64,000 nt of DNA, taken from contig CAWAGG010000001.1 in assembly GCA_963781595.1 (NCBI GenBank), positions 558,001 through 622,000 on the forward strand, written 5' to 3'. Numbering within the stretch: position 1 is the first letter of the stretch; the number at the start of each line of letters is the position of its first letter. This document shows, piece after piece, positions 7,897 through 16,131 of the stretch. The notes under the pieces are model-generated. The model worked only from the letters and a program-made list of their open reading frames with translations, was not told the DNA's origin and ran no database searches. The position numbers were made by a program, and so were the translations under genes. The DNA is from JBEDUK01 sp963781595. GTDB taxonomy: Bacteria; Actinomycetota; UBA4738.

Positions 7897-9459
7897 TCAC
7901 GCGACGGCGACCGCACCCTCTTCCTGCGTCCCCGTTTGGGGCGGCGAGACGACGACCGCGTCGCGATGCGAGCGGATGAACGCGAACGCGAGCACCGAAC
8001 CCACGTACAGGGCGATCGCGGAGACCAGGAGCGCGGAGCGCATCCCGGCGACGAACGCGCCGTGGAACGCAGCCGTGATGACCGGGTTCTGCGGAGCACC
8101 CGTGGTCGAGGAGCCGCCGTGCGTCGCCGCGAACACCAGCTTCTCCCGCAACGCCGGCGCGATGTCGAGCGCGACCAGGGACGCCGTCAGCGCTACCTTC
8201 ATCTTCGCGGTCAGGATCGCGCCGAGGAGGGCGATGCCGAACACCCCTCCGACCTCGCGGGAGGTGTTCGTCGTCGCGCTCGCCATGCCGGCGCGCTGCA
8301 TCGGGACCGTCCCCATCACGGCCGCGGTCATCGGCGTCATCGTCAGTCCCATCCCGATGCCCATCAGGGGCAGGGCCCACCAGAAGTCGCCGTAGGTCGA
8401 CGTCGGTGTGATCCCATGCAGGATCAGCATCGCCGTTCCGCACAGGGCCAGACCGATCGTCATCGGGACCCGCGAGCCGACCCGCCCGGCCAGTCGCCCG
8501 GCGAGCGGTGCGGTCACGATGATGCAGGCGGTCGTCGGCAGGAACCGGATGCCGGCGCCGACGGCCGAGTACCCGAGGATCTCCTGCATGAACAGCGACA
8601 GGAAGAAGAACATCCCGAACATCCCGAAGCTGATCATCGCGGCGACCGTGTTCGCCGCCGTGAAGGTCCGGTTCCGGAAGAAGGACAGCTGCAGCATCGG
8701 GCTCTTCGACGACCGTTCGACCAGGAGGAAGGCGATCAGGCCGGCCGCGGCCCCGAACAGCAGCGTCAGGATCAGCGGCGAGGTCCAGCCCTTCGTGTTG
8801 CCCTCGATCAGCGCGTAGGTGAGCGCACCGAGCCACCCGATCGCGAGGATCTGACCCGGGAGGTCGACGCTGCGGCCCTCGGGGTGCTTCGACTCCGCGA
8901 CCACGCGCACCACGACGAAGAACGCCAGGATCCCGATCGGGACGTTCAGGAAGAACACCGACTGCCACCCGAGCGTGTCGACCAGGAGGCCGCCGACGAT
9001 CGGGCCGAGCGCCAGCGCCAGCCCGGACACGCCGGCCCAGATGCCGATCGCCTGCGCGCGTTCGCGCGGGTCGGGGAAGGTCGTGGTGAGGATCGACAAG
9101 GTCCCCGGCATCAGCGCCGCGGCACCGACCCCCTGCAGCCCGCGGGCGAGGATCAGGAACAGGAGGTTCGGCGCGATCCCGCAGAGGAACGATGCCACCG
9201 TGAACACCGTCAGCCCGCCCAGGAAGAGCCGCTTGCGACCGTAGATGTCGCCGAGCGTGCCGCCCGTGAGCAGCAGCGATGCGAACATCAACACGTACGC
9301 GTCCACGATCCACTGCAAGCCGCTCACGCCGGAACCGAGGCTCTCCTGGATCTTGGGCAGCGCGACGTTGACGACCGTGTTGTCGAGCATCGCCATGAAC
9401 AGGGCGAAGCACATCGCCAGGAGCGTGAGGAGCTTCGTCCGGCCGTTCTCCTTGAACAT
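7897..9459 (-). CDS. DHA2-type MFS multidrug exporter (EmrB/QacA family)
   Basis: 520 residues from the ATG at 9459, with GGGAGG about 11 nt upstream. About 14 membrane helices, with motif C-like GVSGLALALGPIVGGLL, the DHA2 start CFALFMAMLDNTVVNVALP (motif D1) and motif A-like GTLGDIYGRKRLFLGG. These are diagnostic of proton-driven drug exporters of the EmrB/QacA group. It lies 17 nt downstream of a marR gene on the same strand, the standard drug-sensing arrangement. The longer open frame to 9963 is a shadow of marR. Confidence 0.92.
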   Translation of the reverse strand: MFKENGRTKLLTLLAMCFALFMAMLDNTVVNVALPKIQESLGSGVSGLQWIVDAYVLMFASLLLTGGTLGDIYGRKRLFLGGLTVFTVASFLCGIAPNLLFLILARGLQGVGAAALMPGTLSILTTTFPDPRERAQAIGIWAGVSGLALALGPIVGGLLVDTLGWQSVFFLNVPIGILAFFVVVRVVAESKHPEGRSVDLPGQILAIGWLGALTYALIEGNTKGWTSPLILTLLFGAAAGLIAFLLVERSSKSPMLQLSFFRNRTFTAANTVAAMISFGMFGMFFFLSLFMQEILGYSAVGAGIRFLPTTACIIVTAPLAGRLAGRVGSRVPMTIGLALCGTAMLILHGITPTSTYGDFWWALPLMGIGMGLTMTPMTAAVMGTVPMQRAGMASATTNTSREVGGVFGIALLGAILTAKMKVALTASLVALDIAPALREKLVFAATHGGSSTTGAPQNPVITAAFHGAFVAGMRSALLVSAIALYVGSVLAFAFIRSHRDAVVVSPPQTGTQEEGAVAVA

Positions 9460-9476
9460 CGCGTCGTGCCTCCCTT

Positions 9477-9989
9477 TCAGACCGCAGGGCGGTCGTGTTC
9501 GTGGTCGTGGTCGTGTTCGTGCAGCGTCCGCTGGCGTGGCGCGGGCCGGCCGGCGGCCTCCGCGTCCTCGCTCGCCGCGCGGTGGATGTTCTCGCGCAGC
9601 CGCGTCAGGAGGCGCTCGAGGTCGTCGACCTCGGTCTCGGCGAGGCCACGCAGCAGATCGGATTCGGCCCGCTCCATGACGTCCCACATCGCCCGCAACC
9701 GTTCCCGGCCCGCCACGGTCGCGTAGATCCGCGTCGCTCGCCGGTCGGTGGGGTCCGGACGGCGTTCGATGGAGCCATCCGCCTCCATGCGGTCGAGGTG
9801 CCTCGTCATCGTCGGGCCCTCGATGTTCAGGCGCTCCGCCAGCTCGCGCTGGAAGTCGCCCTCGTGCTCCTCGAGCGAATGCAGGACCATCCAGGTCATG
9901 AGCGAGCCGCCGACCGCCTGGAGCCGGCCCTCGATCACCTCGCCACCCTCCTTCGAGGTCCACTTCAACAGGCGCCCGATGTATCGCAT
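9477..9989 (-). CDS. MarR family transcriptional regulator with a His/Asp-rich tail
   Basis: 170 residues from the ATG at 9989. The winged-helix core is clear: LAERLNIEGPTMTRHLDRMEADG (recognition helix) and RRPDPTDRRATRIYATVAGRE (wing). It probably represses itself and the MFS exporter 17 nt downstream. The start matters: the frame is open to 10028, but that start would lie inside a good promoter (TTGACG-N17-TAATGA at 10000-10028), so the transcript should begin near 9993 and the ATG at 9989 would be essentially leaderless. Unusually, the C-terminus carries a metal-binding-looking tail (HEHDHDHEHD), suggesting metal influence or a purely structural tail; this is inference. Confidence 0.88.
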   Translation of the reverse strand: MRYIGRLLKWTSKEGGEVIEGRLQAVGGSLMTWMVLHSLEEHEGDFQRELAERLNIEGPTMTRHLDRMEADGSIERRPDPTDRRATRIYATVAGRERLRAMWDVMERAESDLLRGLAETEVDDLERLLTRLRENIHRAASEDAEAAGRPAPRQRTLHEHDHDHEHDRPAV

Positions 9990-9998
9990 AGCGAGCAT

Positions 9999-10028
9999 AT
10001 CATTAGCAGACGAATCATTAGGCGTCAA
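9999..10028 (-). promoter_or_regulatory. marR promoter with ATCATTAG direct repeats (candidate operator)
   Basis: On the minus strand, TTGACG (10023-10028) and TAATGA (10000-10005) are 17 bp apart. The octamer ATCATTAG (plus-strand reading) occurs at 9999-10006 and 10014-10021, 15 bp apart, one copy covering the -10 box and the other the spacer. A bound repressor here would block transcription, as expected for MarR autoregulation. Confidence 0.65.
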
Positions 10029-10089
10029 ACGCTGAGTGACCTCCGTATCTTCACCGACGCCAGCGGCATCGGCACCCGGGGCGCCCGCG

Positions 10090-10458
10090 TCAGTCGATGA
10101 GGTCGATCGCGATCGGAAGTGCGGTTCGGGCCCACTCGCTCATCGGCCGTCCCTCGCGCCACGCCTGATACTTCGTCGCCAAGAGACGGCGAGCACGACC
10201 GTCCTGCTCGCCGTCGGTCACCACCGCGGCCCGTGCGTCCCACGTACGATCGCCGATCCGCAACCGGACGGAAGGGTTCGCGATCAGGTTCTTGACCCAA
10301 TCGCTTCGATCGGCGCCGCCCGAGAGCAGGTAGACCCGGTCGGATGGAGCGTCGACCGCGAACCAGATCTCGATCTCGTGCGGCTCACCGGTGACACGAC
10401 CCGTCGTGATCACGTAACAGTAAGGTAGCTTTACCGAAGCGTCGGTCAGGATGCGCAC
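10090..10458 (-). CDS. Deazaflavin (F420)-type nitroreductase-fold protein (DDN/DUF385-like)
   Basis: 122 residues from a GTG preceded by GGAGGA at a long spacing. The short split-barrel pattern YCYVITTGRVTGEPHEIEIWF, then VYLLSGGADRSDWVKNLIANP and VRLRIGDRTWDARAAVV, matches the F420H2-dependent DDN/FDOR-B group. Members bind F420 or FMN and reduce quinones, nitro compounds or similar. It lies 19 nt downstream of the FAD oxidoreductase gene on the same strand and may be co-transcribed. Cofactor assignment is by family only; no F420 synthesis gene was recognised with confidence in the window. Confidence 0.8.
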   Translation of the reverse strand: MRILTDASVKLPYCYVITTGRVTGEPHEIEIWFAVDAPSDRVYLLSGGADRSDWVKNLIANPSVRLRIGDRTWDARAAVVTDGEQDGRARRLLATKYQAWREGRPMSEWARTALPIAIDLID

Positions 10459-10477
10459 GACGCGCCGTCCTCCGCGC

Positions 10478-12910
10478 TCACGAGCGTATCCGCTCCCCGG
10501 TCGGGTCGTAGAGCGGTTCCGGCGCCACCACGCCCGGCACCCATCGCCCGAACACCTCCACCTCGACCGGGCGTCCGATATCCGTGGCCGCGGGTGGCAG
10601 GTACGCGTACGCGATCGATCTGCCGACCGTGAACCCGTAGCCGCCGCTCGTGACCCGCCCCACGACCTTGCCGTCGACGCGCACCGGCTCGGACCCGAGC
10701 GCGACCGAGCGTGGATCGTCCAGCACCAGGCAGGTCAGCTTCGACTCGGGTGGGCGCTCGCGCGCGATCCAGGCCGCCTCACGCCCGATGAACGGGGTCG
10801 GCTTGTCGAGCTTCACAGCGAAACCGAGCCCCGCCTGGAACGGGGACTCGTCGGGAGTGATGTCCGACCCCCATGCGCGGTACCCCTTCTCCAGCCGCAG
10901 CGACTCGATCGCCCGGTATCCGCCCGCCACGAGGCCGCGCTCGGCGCCGGCCTCCCACAGGGTGTCCCACAGCCGAAGGCCGAACTCCACGGGCGCGTAC
11001 AGCTCCCACCCCAGTTCGCCGACGTAGGTCACCCTGACCGCCAGGCACGGCACGGCGCCCACGCTGATCTCGCGAGCCGTCAGGTACGGGAACCCGTCGT
11101 TCGACAGGTCGGAGCCGGTCAACGGTTGCAAGATCTCGCGGGCGCTCGGGCCCCACATCCCCAGGCACGCGTACCCCGACGTCACGTCGCGGACCTGCAC
11201 GGTCCCTCCGGCCGGATCGGAGCCGAGGTGCGAACGGATCCACGACAGGTCGTGCTGACCGAACGCGGTTCCGGTCACGACGCGGAAACGGTCCTGGTCG
11301 AGCCGTGTGACGGTGAAGTCGCATTCGATGCCGCCGCGTTCGTTCAGCGCCTGCGTGTAGACGACGGATCCCGGCGGTCTCGCGACGTCGTTCGCGCAGA
11401 TCCGCTGGAGGAACCCCTCGGCGCCGGCGCCGGCGACCTCGATCTTCGCGAACGACGTCTCGTCGAACAGCGCGGCCCGCTCACGGCATGCGACGTGCTC
11501 GGCGCCGATGGCCGGGGACCACACCGCTCCCGCCCATCCCCGCGGCCGCGCGCCCGGATCGCCGCCCTCGGCGTTGCGTTCGAACCAGTTCGGTCGCTCC
11601 CATCCGGACTTCTCGCCCCACTCGGCCCCGAGCTCGTTCAGCCGCGCGAACGTCGGCGAGACGCGCAACGGCCTGCCCGCCAGGCGCTCCTGTCCCGGAT
11701 ACCGGATGTCGTAGTACGTCGAATAGACCTCGACCGTCCGGGCCAGCGTGTAGTCCCGGCTCGCGTAGTGGCGCCCGAACCGCCGAGAGTCCATGTGCCA
11801 CACGTCGAACGCCGGCTGGCCCCCCACGATCCACTCGGCCACCAGCTGGCCCATGCCTCCCGCGCCGGCGAGCCCGTGCGCGCAGAACCCGGCCGCGATC
11901 CAGAACCCGCGTACGTCGGACTCACCCAGGATGAATTCCCCGTCCGGCGTGAACGCCTCAGGGCCGTTGATCAGCTTGACGATCTCCGCGTGTTCGAGCG
12001 ACGGGACCCGAACCAGCGCGTTCTCCATCAGCGGTCCGAACCGGTCCCAATCCTCCTCCAGCAGCTTGCCGTTGAAGTCCGCCGGGATGCCGTCGAGCGA
12101 CCACGGAGCGGGGTGGCGCTCGTATCCGCCGGCGACCAGGCCCCCGGCGTCGGGACGGAAGTACACCAACAACGACGGGTCGCGCATCGTGGGCAGATCT
12201 CCGGGGACGCCGCTCGGCTTCGTGATCAGGTACTCGTGCGCCATCGGGACGATCGGGACGTTGACGCCGGCCATGGCCCCGATCTCGCGTGCGAACATCC
12301 CACCGGCGTTCACGACGACGTCGGCGTGGATCGTGCCCTGGTTCGTGACGACGCCGCGGACCCGTTCGCGTTCGACGGAGATCGCCGAGACGCGTGTGTT
12401 CGTGTGCACCTCGGCCCCGCCGCGCCTGGCGCCCTCGATCAGCGCGAACGTGAGCTGCGACGGATCGATGTACCCGTCGGTGGGGAGATAGGCGGCGCCG
12501 AGCACACCGTCGCCGGACATCGGTGGGAACAGGCGAACGGCCTCTTCGGCCGACACGAGCTCGAGCGGCAAGCCGAACGTCTTCGCCCACCCCGCCTGGC
12601 GCTGCAGCTCCTCCATGCGCTCTGGGCTGGATGCGAGCCGGAGCGAGCCGACCTCGTGCCAGCCCGTCGGCATGCCGACCTCATCCTCCAGCCGCCGGTA
12701 GAGATCGACCGAGCGCATCATCATCTTCGTGAGCGACAGCGAACCGCGGAGCTGACCCACCAGACCGGCCGAATGGAACGTCGAACCGCTCGTCAGATCG
12801 GCCCGCTCGACGAGGACGACGTCACGCCACCCGAGCTTGGTGAGCCAGTACAGGATGGACGCACCGCCCACTCCCCCACCGATCACCACGGCCCGGGCCG
12901 AGTTCCTCAT
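10478..12910 (-). CDS. Dimethylglycine/sarcosine dehydrogenase-like FAD enzyme with GcvT domain
   Basis: 810 residues. The N-terminal DAO domain has the dinucleotide motif VVIGGGVGGASI at about residues 8-19 and a His at about residue 46 in FHSAGLVGQLR, the position of covalent FAD attachment in this family. The C-terminal half from about residue 430 is a folate-binding aminomethyltransferase (GcvT) domain, seen in GIECDFTVTRL, GELGWELYAP and LEKGYRAWGSDI. Family members oxidatively demethylate dimethylglycine or sarcosine and pass the one-carbon unit to tetrahydrofolate. A palindrome directly abuts the start codon, and a -10-like TAGCTT lies 12 nt before the ATG. Exact substrate is not determined. 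Confidence 0.88.
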   Translation of the reverse strand: MRNSARAVVIGGGVGGASILYWLTKLGWRDVVLVERADLTSGSTFHSAGLVGQLRGSLSLTKMMMRSVDLYRRLEDEVGMPTGWHEVGSLRLASSPERMEELQRQAGWAKTFGLPLELVSAEEAVRLFPPMSGDGVLGAAYLPTDGYIDPSQLTFALIEGARRGGAEVHTNTRVSAISVERERVRGVVTNQGTIHADVVVNAGGMFAREIGAMAGVNVPIVPMAHEYLITKPSGVPGDLPTMRDPSLLVYFRPDAGGLVAGGYERHPAPWSLDGIPADFNGKLLEEDWDRFGPLMENALVRVPSLEHAEIVKLINGPEAFTPDGEFILGESDVRGFWIAAGFCAHGLAGAGGMGQLVAEWIVGGQPAFDVWHMDSRRFGRHYASRDYTLARTVEVYSTYYDIRYPGQERLAGRPLRVSPTFARLNELGAEWGEKSGWERPNWFERNAEGGDPGARPRGWAGAVWSPAIGAEHVACRERAALFDETSFAKIEVAGAGAEGFLQRICANDVARPPGSVVYTQALNERGGIECDFTVTRLDQDRFRVVTGTAFGQHDLSWIRSHLGSDPAGGTVQVRDVTSGYACLGMWGPSAREILQPLTGSDLSNDGFPYLTAREISVGAVPCLAVRVTYVGELGWELYAPVEFGLRLWDTLWEAGAERGLVAGGYRAIESLRLEKGYRAWGSDITPDESPFQAGLGFAVKLDKPTPFIGREAAWIARERPPESKLTCLVLDDPRSVALGSEPVRVDGKVVGRVTSGGYGFTVGRSIAYAYLPPAATDIGRPVEVEVFGRWVPGVVAPEPLYDPTGERIRS

Positions 12911-12924
12911 TTGGTCTGGACCAA
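12911..12924. promoter_or_regulatory. Inverted repeat TTGGTC-N2-GACCAA at the dehydrogenase start (GntR/DasR-like operator)
   Basis: The 14-bp site TTGGTCTGGACCAA lies between the -10-like TAGCTT (minus strand, 12923-12928) and the ATG at 12910. Its core TGGTCTGGACCA differs at one position from TGGTCTAGACCA, the operator of DasR-type (HutC/UTRA) GntR regulators. A regulator of that subfamily is encoded at 14685-15503. Confidence 0.55.
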
Positions 12925-13017
12925 GCTACGGCCGATGCGTCCGACGACGCAACAGCGATGGCGAGACGGCTCCGGACCGGGTCGCAGATACGCTGGCGTG
13001 CGGACCGGTTCGTCGCT

Positions 13018-13060
13018 TATGATGCGATTCCGGTCGGCCGGGGCGAGGGGGTGAGCCCCG
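13018..13060 (+). promoter_or_regulatory. -10 box and leader hairpin for the subtilisin gene
   Basis: TATGAT at 13018-13023 is a good -10 box. The predicted leader of about 108 nt begins with a hairpin, CGGGGC (13039-13044) pairing with GCCCCG (13055-13060). No known riboswitch was recognised. Confidence 0.35.
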
Positions 13061-13137
13061 AGGCCACAGCGATCCGCGCACGGGCCCGGGGGTCGGGTTC
13101 GAAGCGAGCGCGGGTCACGAGCAGAAGGGGGTTGTGC

Positions 13138-14598
13138 ATGAGCAGAGCGGTCTCTGCCCGTCCCAGCAGGCGCCTCGTGGTAGCGAGCGTCCTCGCACTG
13201 GCGATGGGGCTCCTGATCGCTTCCGCGCCGTCCGCCTTCCCGTCGACGCAGCCGTCGAAGGTGGATGCCCGCGTGGCACAGCAGATCAAGGCCCATGGTT
13301 CCGCCGACTTCTGGATCCTCTTCAAGCAGAAGGCGAACCTGTCCAAGGCCTACCGGATCCGGAACTGGACGGACCGGGGCTGGTACGTCGTCAACAACCT
13401 GAAGGCGACGGCGAACTCGAGCCAGCGATCCGTCCGGTCGCTCCTGGCGGCCCGGGGCGCTTCGTTCCAGTCGTTCTGGATCCAGAACGGCATCAAGGTC
13501 ACGGGAGGCGCCGCGTCGCTGGTGAACGCGGTGGCGAGCAGGCCCGAGGTCTCGCGTATCGCGCCGGACTGGAGCGCCAAGGTCGTCGCGTTCAAGGGCA
13601 CGGCGATCCCGACCGGGCTCGATGGCGTCGAGTGGGGCATCAAGAACATCAAGGCGAAGAAGGTCTGGAAGAAGTTCAAGGATCGCGGCGAGGGCACCGT
13701 CGTGGCTTCGATCGACACCGGGGTCCAGTACAACCACCCGGCGCTGGTGAACGCCTACCGCGGCAATCTGGGCGGGAGCTTCAACCACAACTACAACTGG
13801 TTCGACCCGACGAACCTCTGCCCCTCGAGCGGTGACGTGCCGTGCGACAACAATGGCCACGGCACCCACACGATGGGCACGATGGTCGGGCTCGCCGGCG
13901 GCAACAAGATCGGCGTGGCACCGAACGCCAAGTGGATCGCCGCTAAGGGCTGCGAGACGAGCAGCTGCTCGTCGAACGCGCTGCTGTCCGCGGGTCAGTG
14001 GATCCTCGCCCCGACAGACGTCAACGGGAACAACCCGGACGCTTCCAAGCGCCCGGACGTCGTCAACAACTCGTGGGGCGGCGGCAGGGGCGACACCTGG
14101 TACCAGGCGACGGTGACCGCGTGGGTCGCCTCTGGCATCTTCCCGCAGTTCGCCAACGGCAACGCCGGCCCGGCCTGTAGCACGGCGGGAGACCCGGGTG
14201 AGTACGTCAACGCGTACGCGGCGGGGGCCTACGACATCAACAACAACATCGCGTCGTTCTCGAGCCGCGGGCCGTCGTTCTTCAGCAGCGAGATCAAGCC
14301 GAACATCTCCGCTCCCGGTGTGAACGTCCGAAGCAGCTGGAACAACGGCGGCTACATGGTGGAGAGCGGCACGTCCATGGCCAGCCCGCACGTTGCGGGG
14401 ACCGTCGCGCTGATCATCAGCAAGAACTCGGCTCTGAGGGGCAACATCAGCGCGATCCGAACGATCCTGGACAACTCCGGGATCGACGTGAACTCGCTGG
14501 GTTGCGGCGGATCGCTGGACGACAACAACAACTTCGGTGAGGGTCGCCTGAACGCCCTCTCCGCGGTGCAGGCCGCACTGGCCTTCAAGCAGGGCTAG
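13138..14598 (+). CDS. Secreted S8 family serine protease (subtilisin-like)
   Basis: 486 residues from the ATG at 13138, with a purine-rich AGAAGGGG 7 nt upstream. A twin-Arg-free signal peptide (RRLVVASVLALAMGLLIASA) directs export. A propeptide/inhibitor-like region follows (about residues 40-150). The catalytic triad is complete: Asp193 in ASIDTGV, His241 in NGHGTHTMGT and Ser413 in GTSMASPHVAG, with the oxyanion Asn region in VNNSWGGG. The protein is rich in Asn and Gly in surface loops and ends soon after the catalytic domain. It probably degrades extracellular protein for nutrition. A 16-bp hairpin terminator follows directly. Confidence 0.95.
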   Translation: MSRAVSARPSRRLVVASVLALAMGLLIASAPSAFPSTQPSKVDARVAQQIKAHGSADFWILFKQKANLSKAYRIRNWTDRGWYVVNNLKATANSSQRSVRSLLAARGASFQSFWIQNGIKVTGGAASLVNAVASRPEVSRIAPDWSAKVVAFKGTAIPTGLDGVEWGIKNIKAKKVWKKFKDRGEGTVVASIDTGVQYNHPALVNAYRGNLGGSFNHNYNWFDPTNLCPSSGDVPCDNNGHGTHTMGTMVGLAGGNKIGVAPNAKWIAAKGCETSSCSSNALLSAGQWILAPTDVNGNNPDASKRPDVVNNSWGGGRGDTWYQATVTAWVASGIFPQFANGNAGPACSTAGDPGEYVNAYAAGAYDINNNIASFSSRGPSFFSSEIKPNISAPGVNVRSSWNNGGYMVESGTSMASPHVAGTVALIISKNSALRGNISAIRTILDNSGIDVNSLGCGGSLDDNNNFGEGRLNALSAVQAALAFKQG

Positions 14599-14616
14599 GC
14601 GCGAGGGTCGAACTAC

Positions 14617-14652
14617 GAAGCGGCCCCTCCGGCACGCCGGAGGGGCCGCTTC
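14617..14652. terminator. 16-bp bidirectional hairpin terminator
   Basis: A perfect 16-bp stem (14617-14632 and 14637-14652) with a CACG loop sits between the convergent protease and gntR genes and can serve both strands. Confidence 0.85.
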
Positions 14653-14684
14653 TCGTCCCGGACCGAACGTTGCCGACCGTGCCC

Positions 14685-15503
14685 TCACGCCCGAGGGGTT
14701 CGCTCCGGCTCCAGGTTCGATTCGACGATCACCCTGGTTCGATCGCCGCGGAACCGGTCGCGCGCGTACTCGACCGGAACGCCGTGCGCATCGAAGGCGG
14801 TCCGCTCCACCAGCAGCAGCGGCGAGCCCACGCCGACGGAGAGCAGCTGTGCCTCACGCGCTCCCGCGATGATCGGCTCGAGCCGCTCCACGGCCCGGCG
14901 GACCGGAACCCGGTACGTGCTCTCGAGCAGTCCGTACAGCGATCCGTCGAGCTGGAGATCGAGCAGGCCGGCGAACCGCTCCGCCGGGAACAGGGACTGC
15001 TCCAGGGCAAGCGGTTCGCCGTCGGAGAGCCGGAGCCGAACGACCTCCAAGACGTGGGCACCCCGGTCCAGCCCGAGCGCGGCGGCGGTTCGCGAGGACG
15101 ATGAGCCCTCGTGCGCGGAGAGGACGGTCGCGCCGGCACGGTGCCCCTGGCGCCGGAGCAGCTCGGTGAGGCCCGCGACGGCGACATCGCGTTCGATCTT
15201 CGGCTCCGCGATGAACGTCCCTCCTTGGCGCCCGACCGTCCGTCGGACCAGCCCTCGTCGCTCCAGCGTCTGGAGAGCCTGACGGAGCGTCATCCGGCTG
15301 ACGCCGAGCTGTTCGGCCAGATCGCGCTCGGCGGGGAGCCTGTCGCCGGTCCGAAGGTCACCCGACGAGATCGCCTCGGTCAGCCGATCCTCGATCTGCG
15401 CGTACGCGGGAGCACCGCCCCGGTCCAGGGACCGCAGCACGCTCCGCAGGCCCTTCCGTCGGAACGAGCCCGTCGGTCGATCGGCGTCGGTCACGCTGCC
15501 CAT
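14685..15503 (-). CDS. GntR family regulator with UTRA effector domain (HutC/DasR type)
   Basis: 272 residues from the ATG at 15503; in-frame starts further upstream (for example GTG near 15542) cannot be excluded. The N-terminal winged helix is clear: YAQIEDRLTEAISSGDLRTGDRLPAERDLAEQLGVSRMTLRQAL read in segments, then RGLVRRTVGRQGGTFIA. The C-terminal UTRA domain (VLEVVRLRLSDGEPLALEQS, ending VEYARDRFRGDR) binds a small ligand such as an amino acid, histidine derivative or sugar phosphate. This subfamily binds TGGTCTAGACCA-like sites. Near copies lie at 12911-12924 and within 15611-15622, making the dehydrogenase gene and gntR itself candidate targets. Confidence 0.9.
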   Translation of the reverse strand: MGSVTDADRPTGSFRRKGLRSVLRSLDRGGAPAYAQIEDRLTEAISSGDLRTGDRLPAERDLAEQLGVSRMTLRQALQTLERRGLVRRTVGRQGGTFIAEPKIERDVAVAGLTELLRRQGHRAGATVLSAHEGSSSSRTAAALGLDRGAHVLEVVRLRLSDGEPLALEQSLFPAERFAGLLDLQLDGSLYGLLESTYRVPVRRAVERLEPIIAGAREAQLLSVGVGSPLLLVERTAFDAHGVPVEYARDRFRGDRTRVIVESNLEPERTPRA

Positions 15504-15549
15504 GCTGGCGTCCGTCGCCCGTGTGTCTCGGCTGCCCACCGTATCCGGC

Positions 15550-15810
15550 TCAAGCCGAAGCTTGGGCCTCGGCCGGATCGTTCGTGAATCGACCGAACGC
15601 AATGACGGGCCAGGTCCAGACCATCACTCCGCCGATCGACAGGGCCAGGAAGTACCGGGCGACGACGCCCGTCGACCGCGAGATGTAGGTGAAGGCGACG
15701 GCGAACGAACGGAAGACGCCGAGCGAAGGCTTCGGCTCCTGCGCGTAGCCGAACTTGGCGACGTCGGCCGCGCCGTGGTCATGATCCGCGGTCGGCTCAT
15801 GCTCCGCCGT
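15550..15810 (-). pseudogene. Truncated amino-acid permease (APC-like) remnant
   Basis: An 86-codon open stretch on the minus strand follows an AGGAGGG. Where a start codon is expected there is ACG, then GCG GAG CAT, as if ATG had mutated. The first 50 residues read like the N-terminus of an APC amino-acid permease (DVAKFGYAQEPKPSLGVF, then SFAVAFTYISRSTGVV). One more hydrophobic segment (FLALSIGGVMVWTWPVIAF) follows, then a short tail and a TGA. Normal permeases are about 450-550 residues, so this is at most a fragment, perhaps N- and C-terminal ends joined by a deletion. It lies just upstream of gntR on the same strand. Family assignment is from memory of motifs and moderate. Confidence 0.5.
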
Positions 15811-16131
15811 CGGTGTCCCTCCTGCTCAAAAGCCGGCGGGGCGGCCGCGCTGTGCAGTAGTGCGTCGACCGACCGCAGGCGATGCCACCCCCCTGCCCAT
15901 GCCCCCTCCCTCTCCGGCCCGATCGGGCCCGGAACCATCGCGCATACGGTATCCGCGAAAGACCTAAATGTCCAGACCTTTTTGGCGTTGGGCGCGTTGC
16001 CAAGAGCCGCCGGACCTCCCCCACATAGGGGATGTGAAAATAGGGCACCGAGGGGACGGTTTGGCGTTGACCCGCCCTCCCTCGTTGCTCCACAATCCAT
16101 CTCGTCCATGTCTGTCGACTAGGGGGAAGCG
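15811..16131. other. Intergenic stretch upstream of the first kinase
   Basis: No convincing gene. The right half is visibly richer in A and T than its surroundings. A short dyad ATAC-G-GTAT lies at 15944-15952. AGGGGGA just before 16132 is the ribosome binding site of the kinase gene. Confidence 0.4.

Noticed and set aside
9990..10028. N-terminal extension of MarR from a start at 10028
   Set aside because: That start overlaps the -35 box of a TTGACG-N17-TAATGA promoter, so the codons would not be transcribed.
10043..10458. Apparent inverted similarity between the sequence near 10043 and the start of the gene at 10458
   Set aside because: About 22 bp with several mismatches; too weak to separate from chance.
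10451..13054. 867-codon plus-strand open frame antisense to the FAD/GcvT enzyme
   Set aside because: No domain signal, while the other strand carries complete dehydrogenase motifs.
13024..13137. Riboswitch in the leader of the subtilisin gene
   Set aside because: Only one simple hairpin is evident; I could not match it to any known riboswitch consensus.
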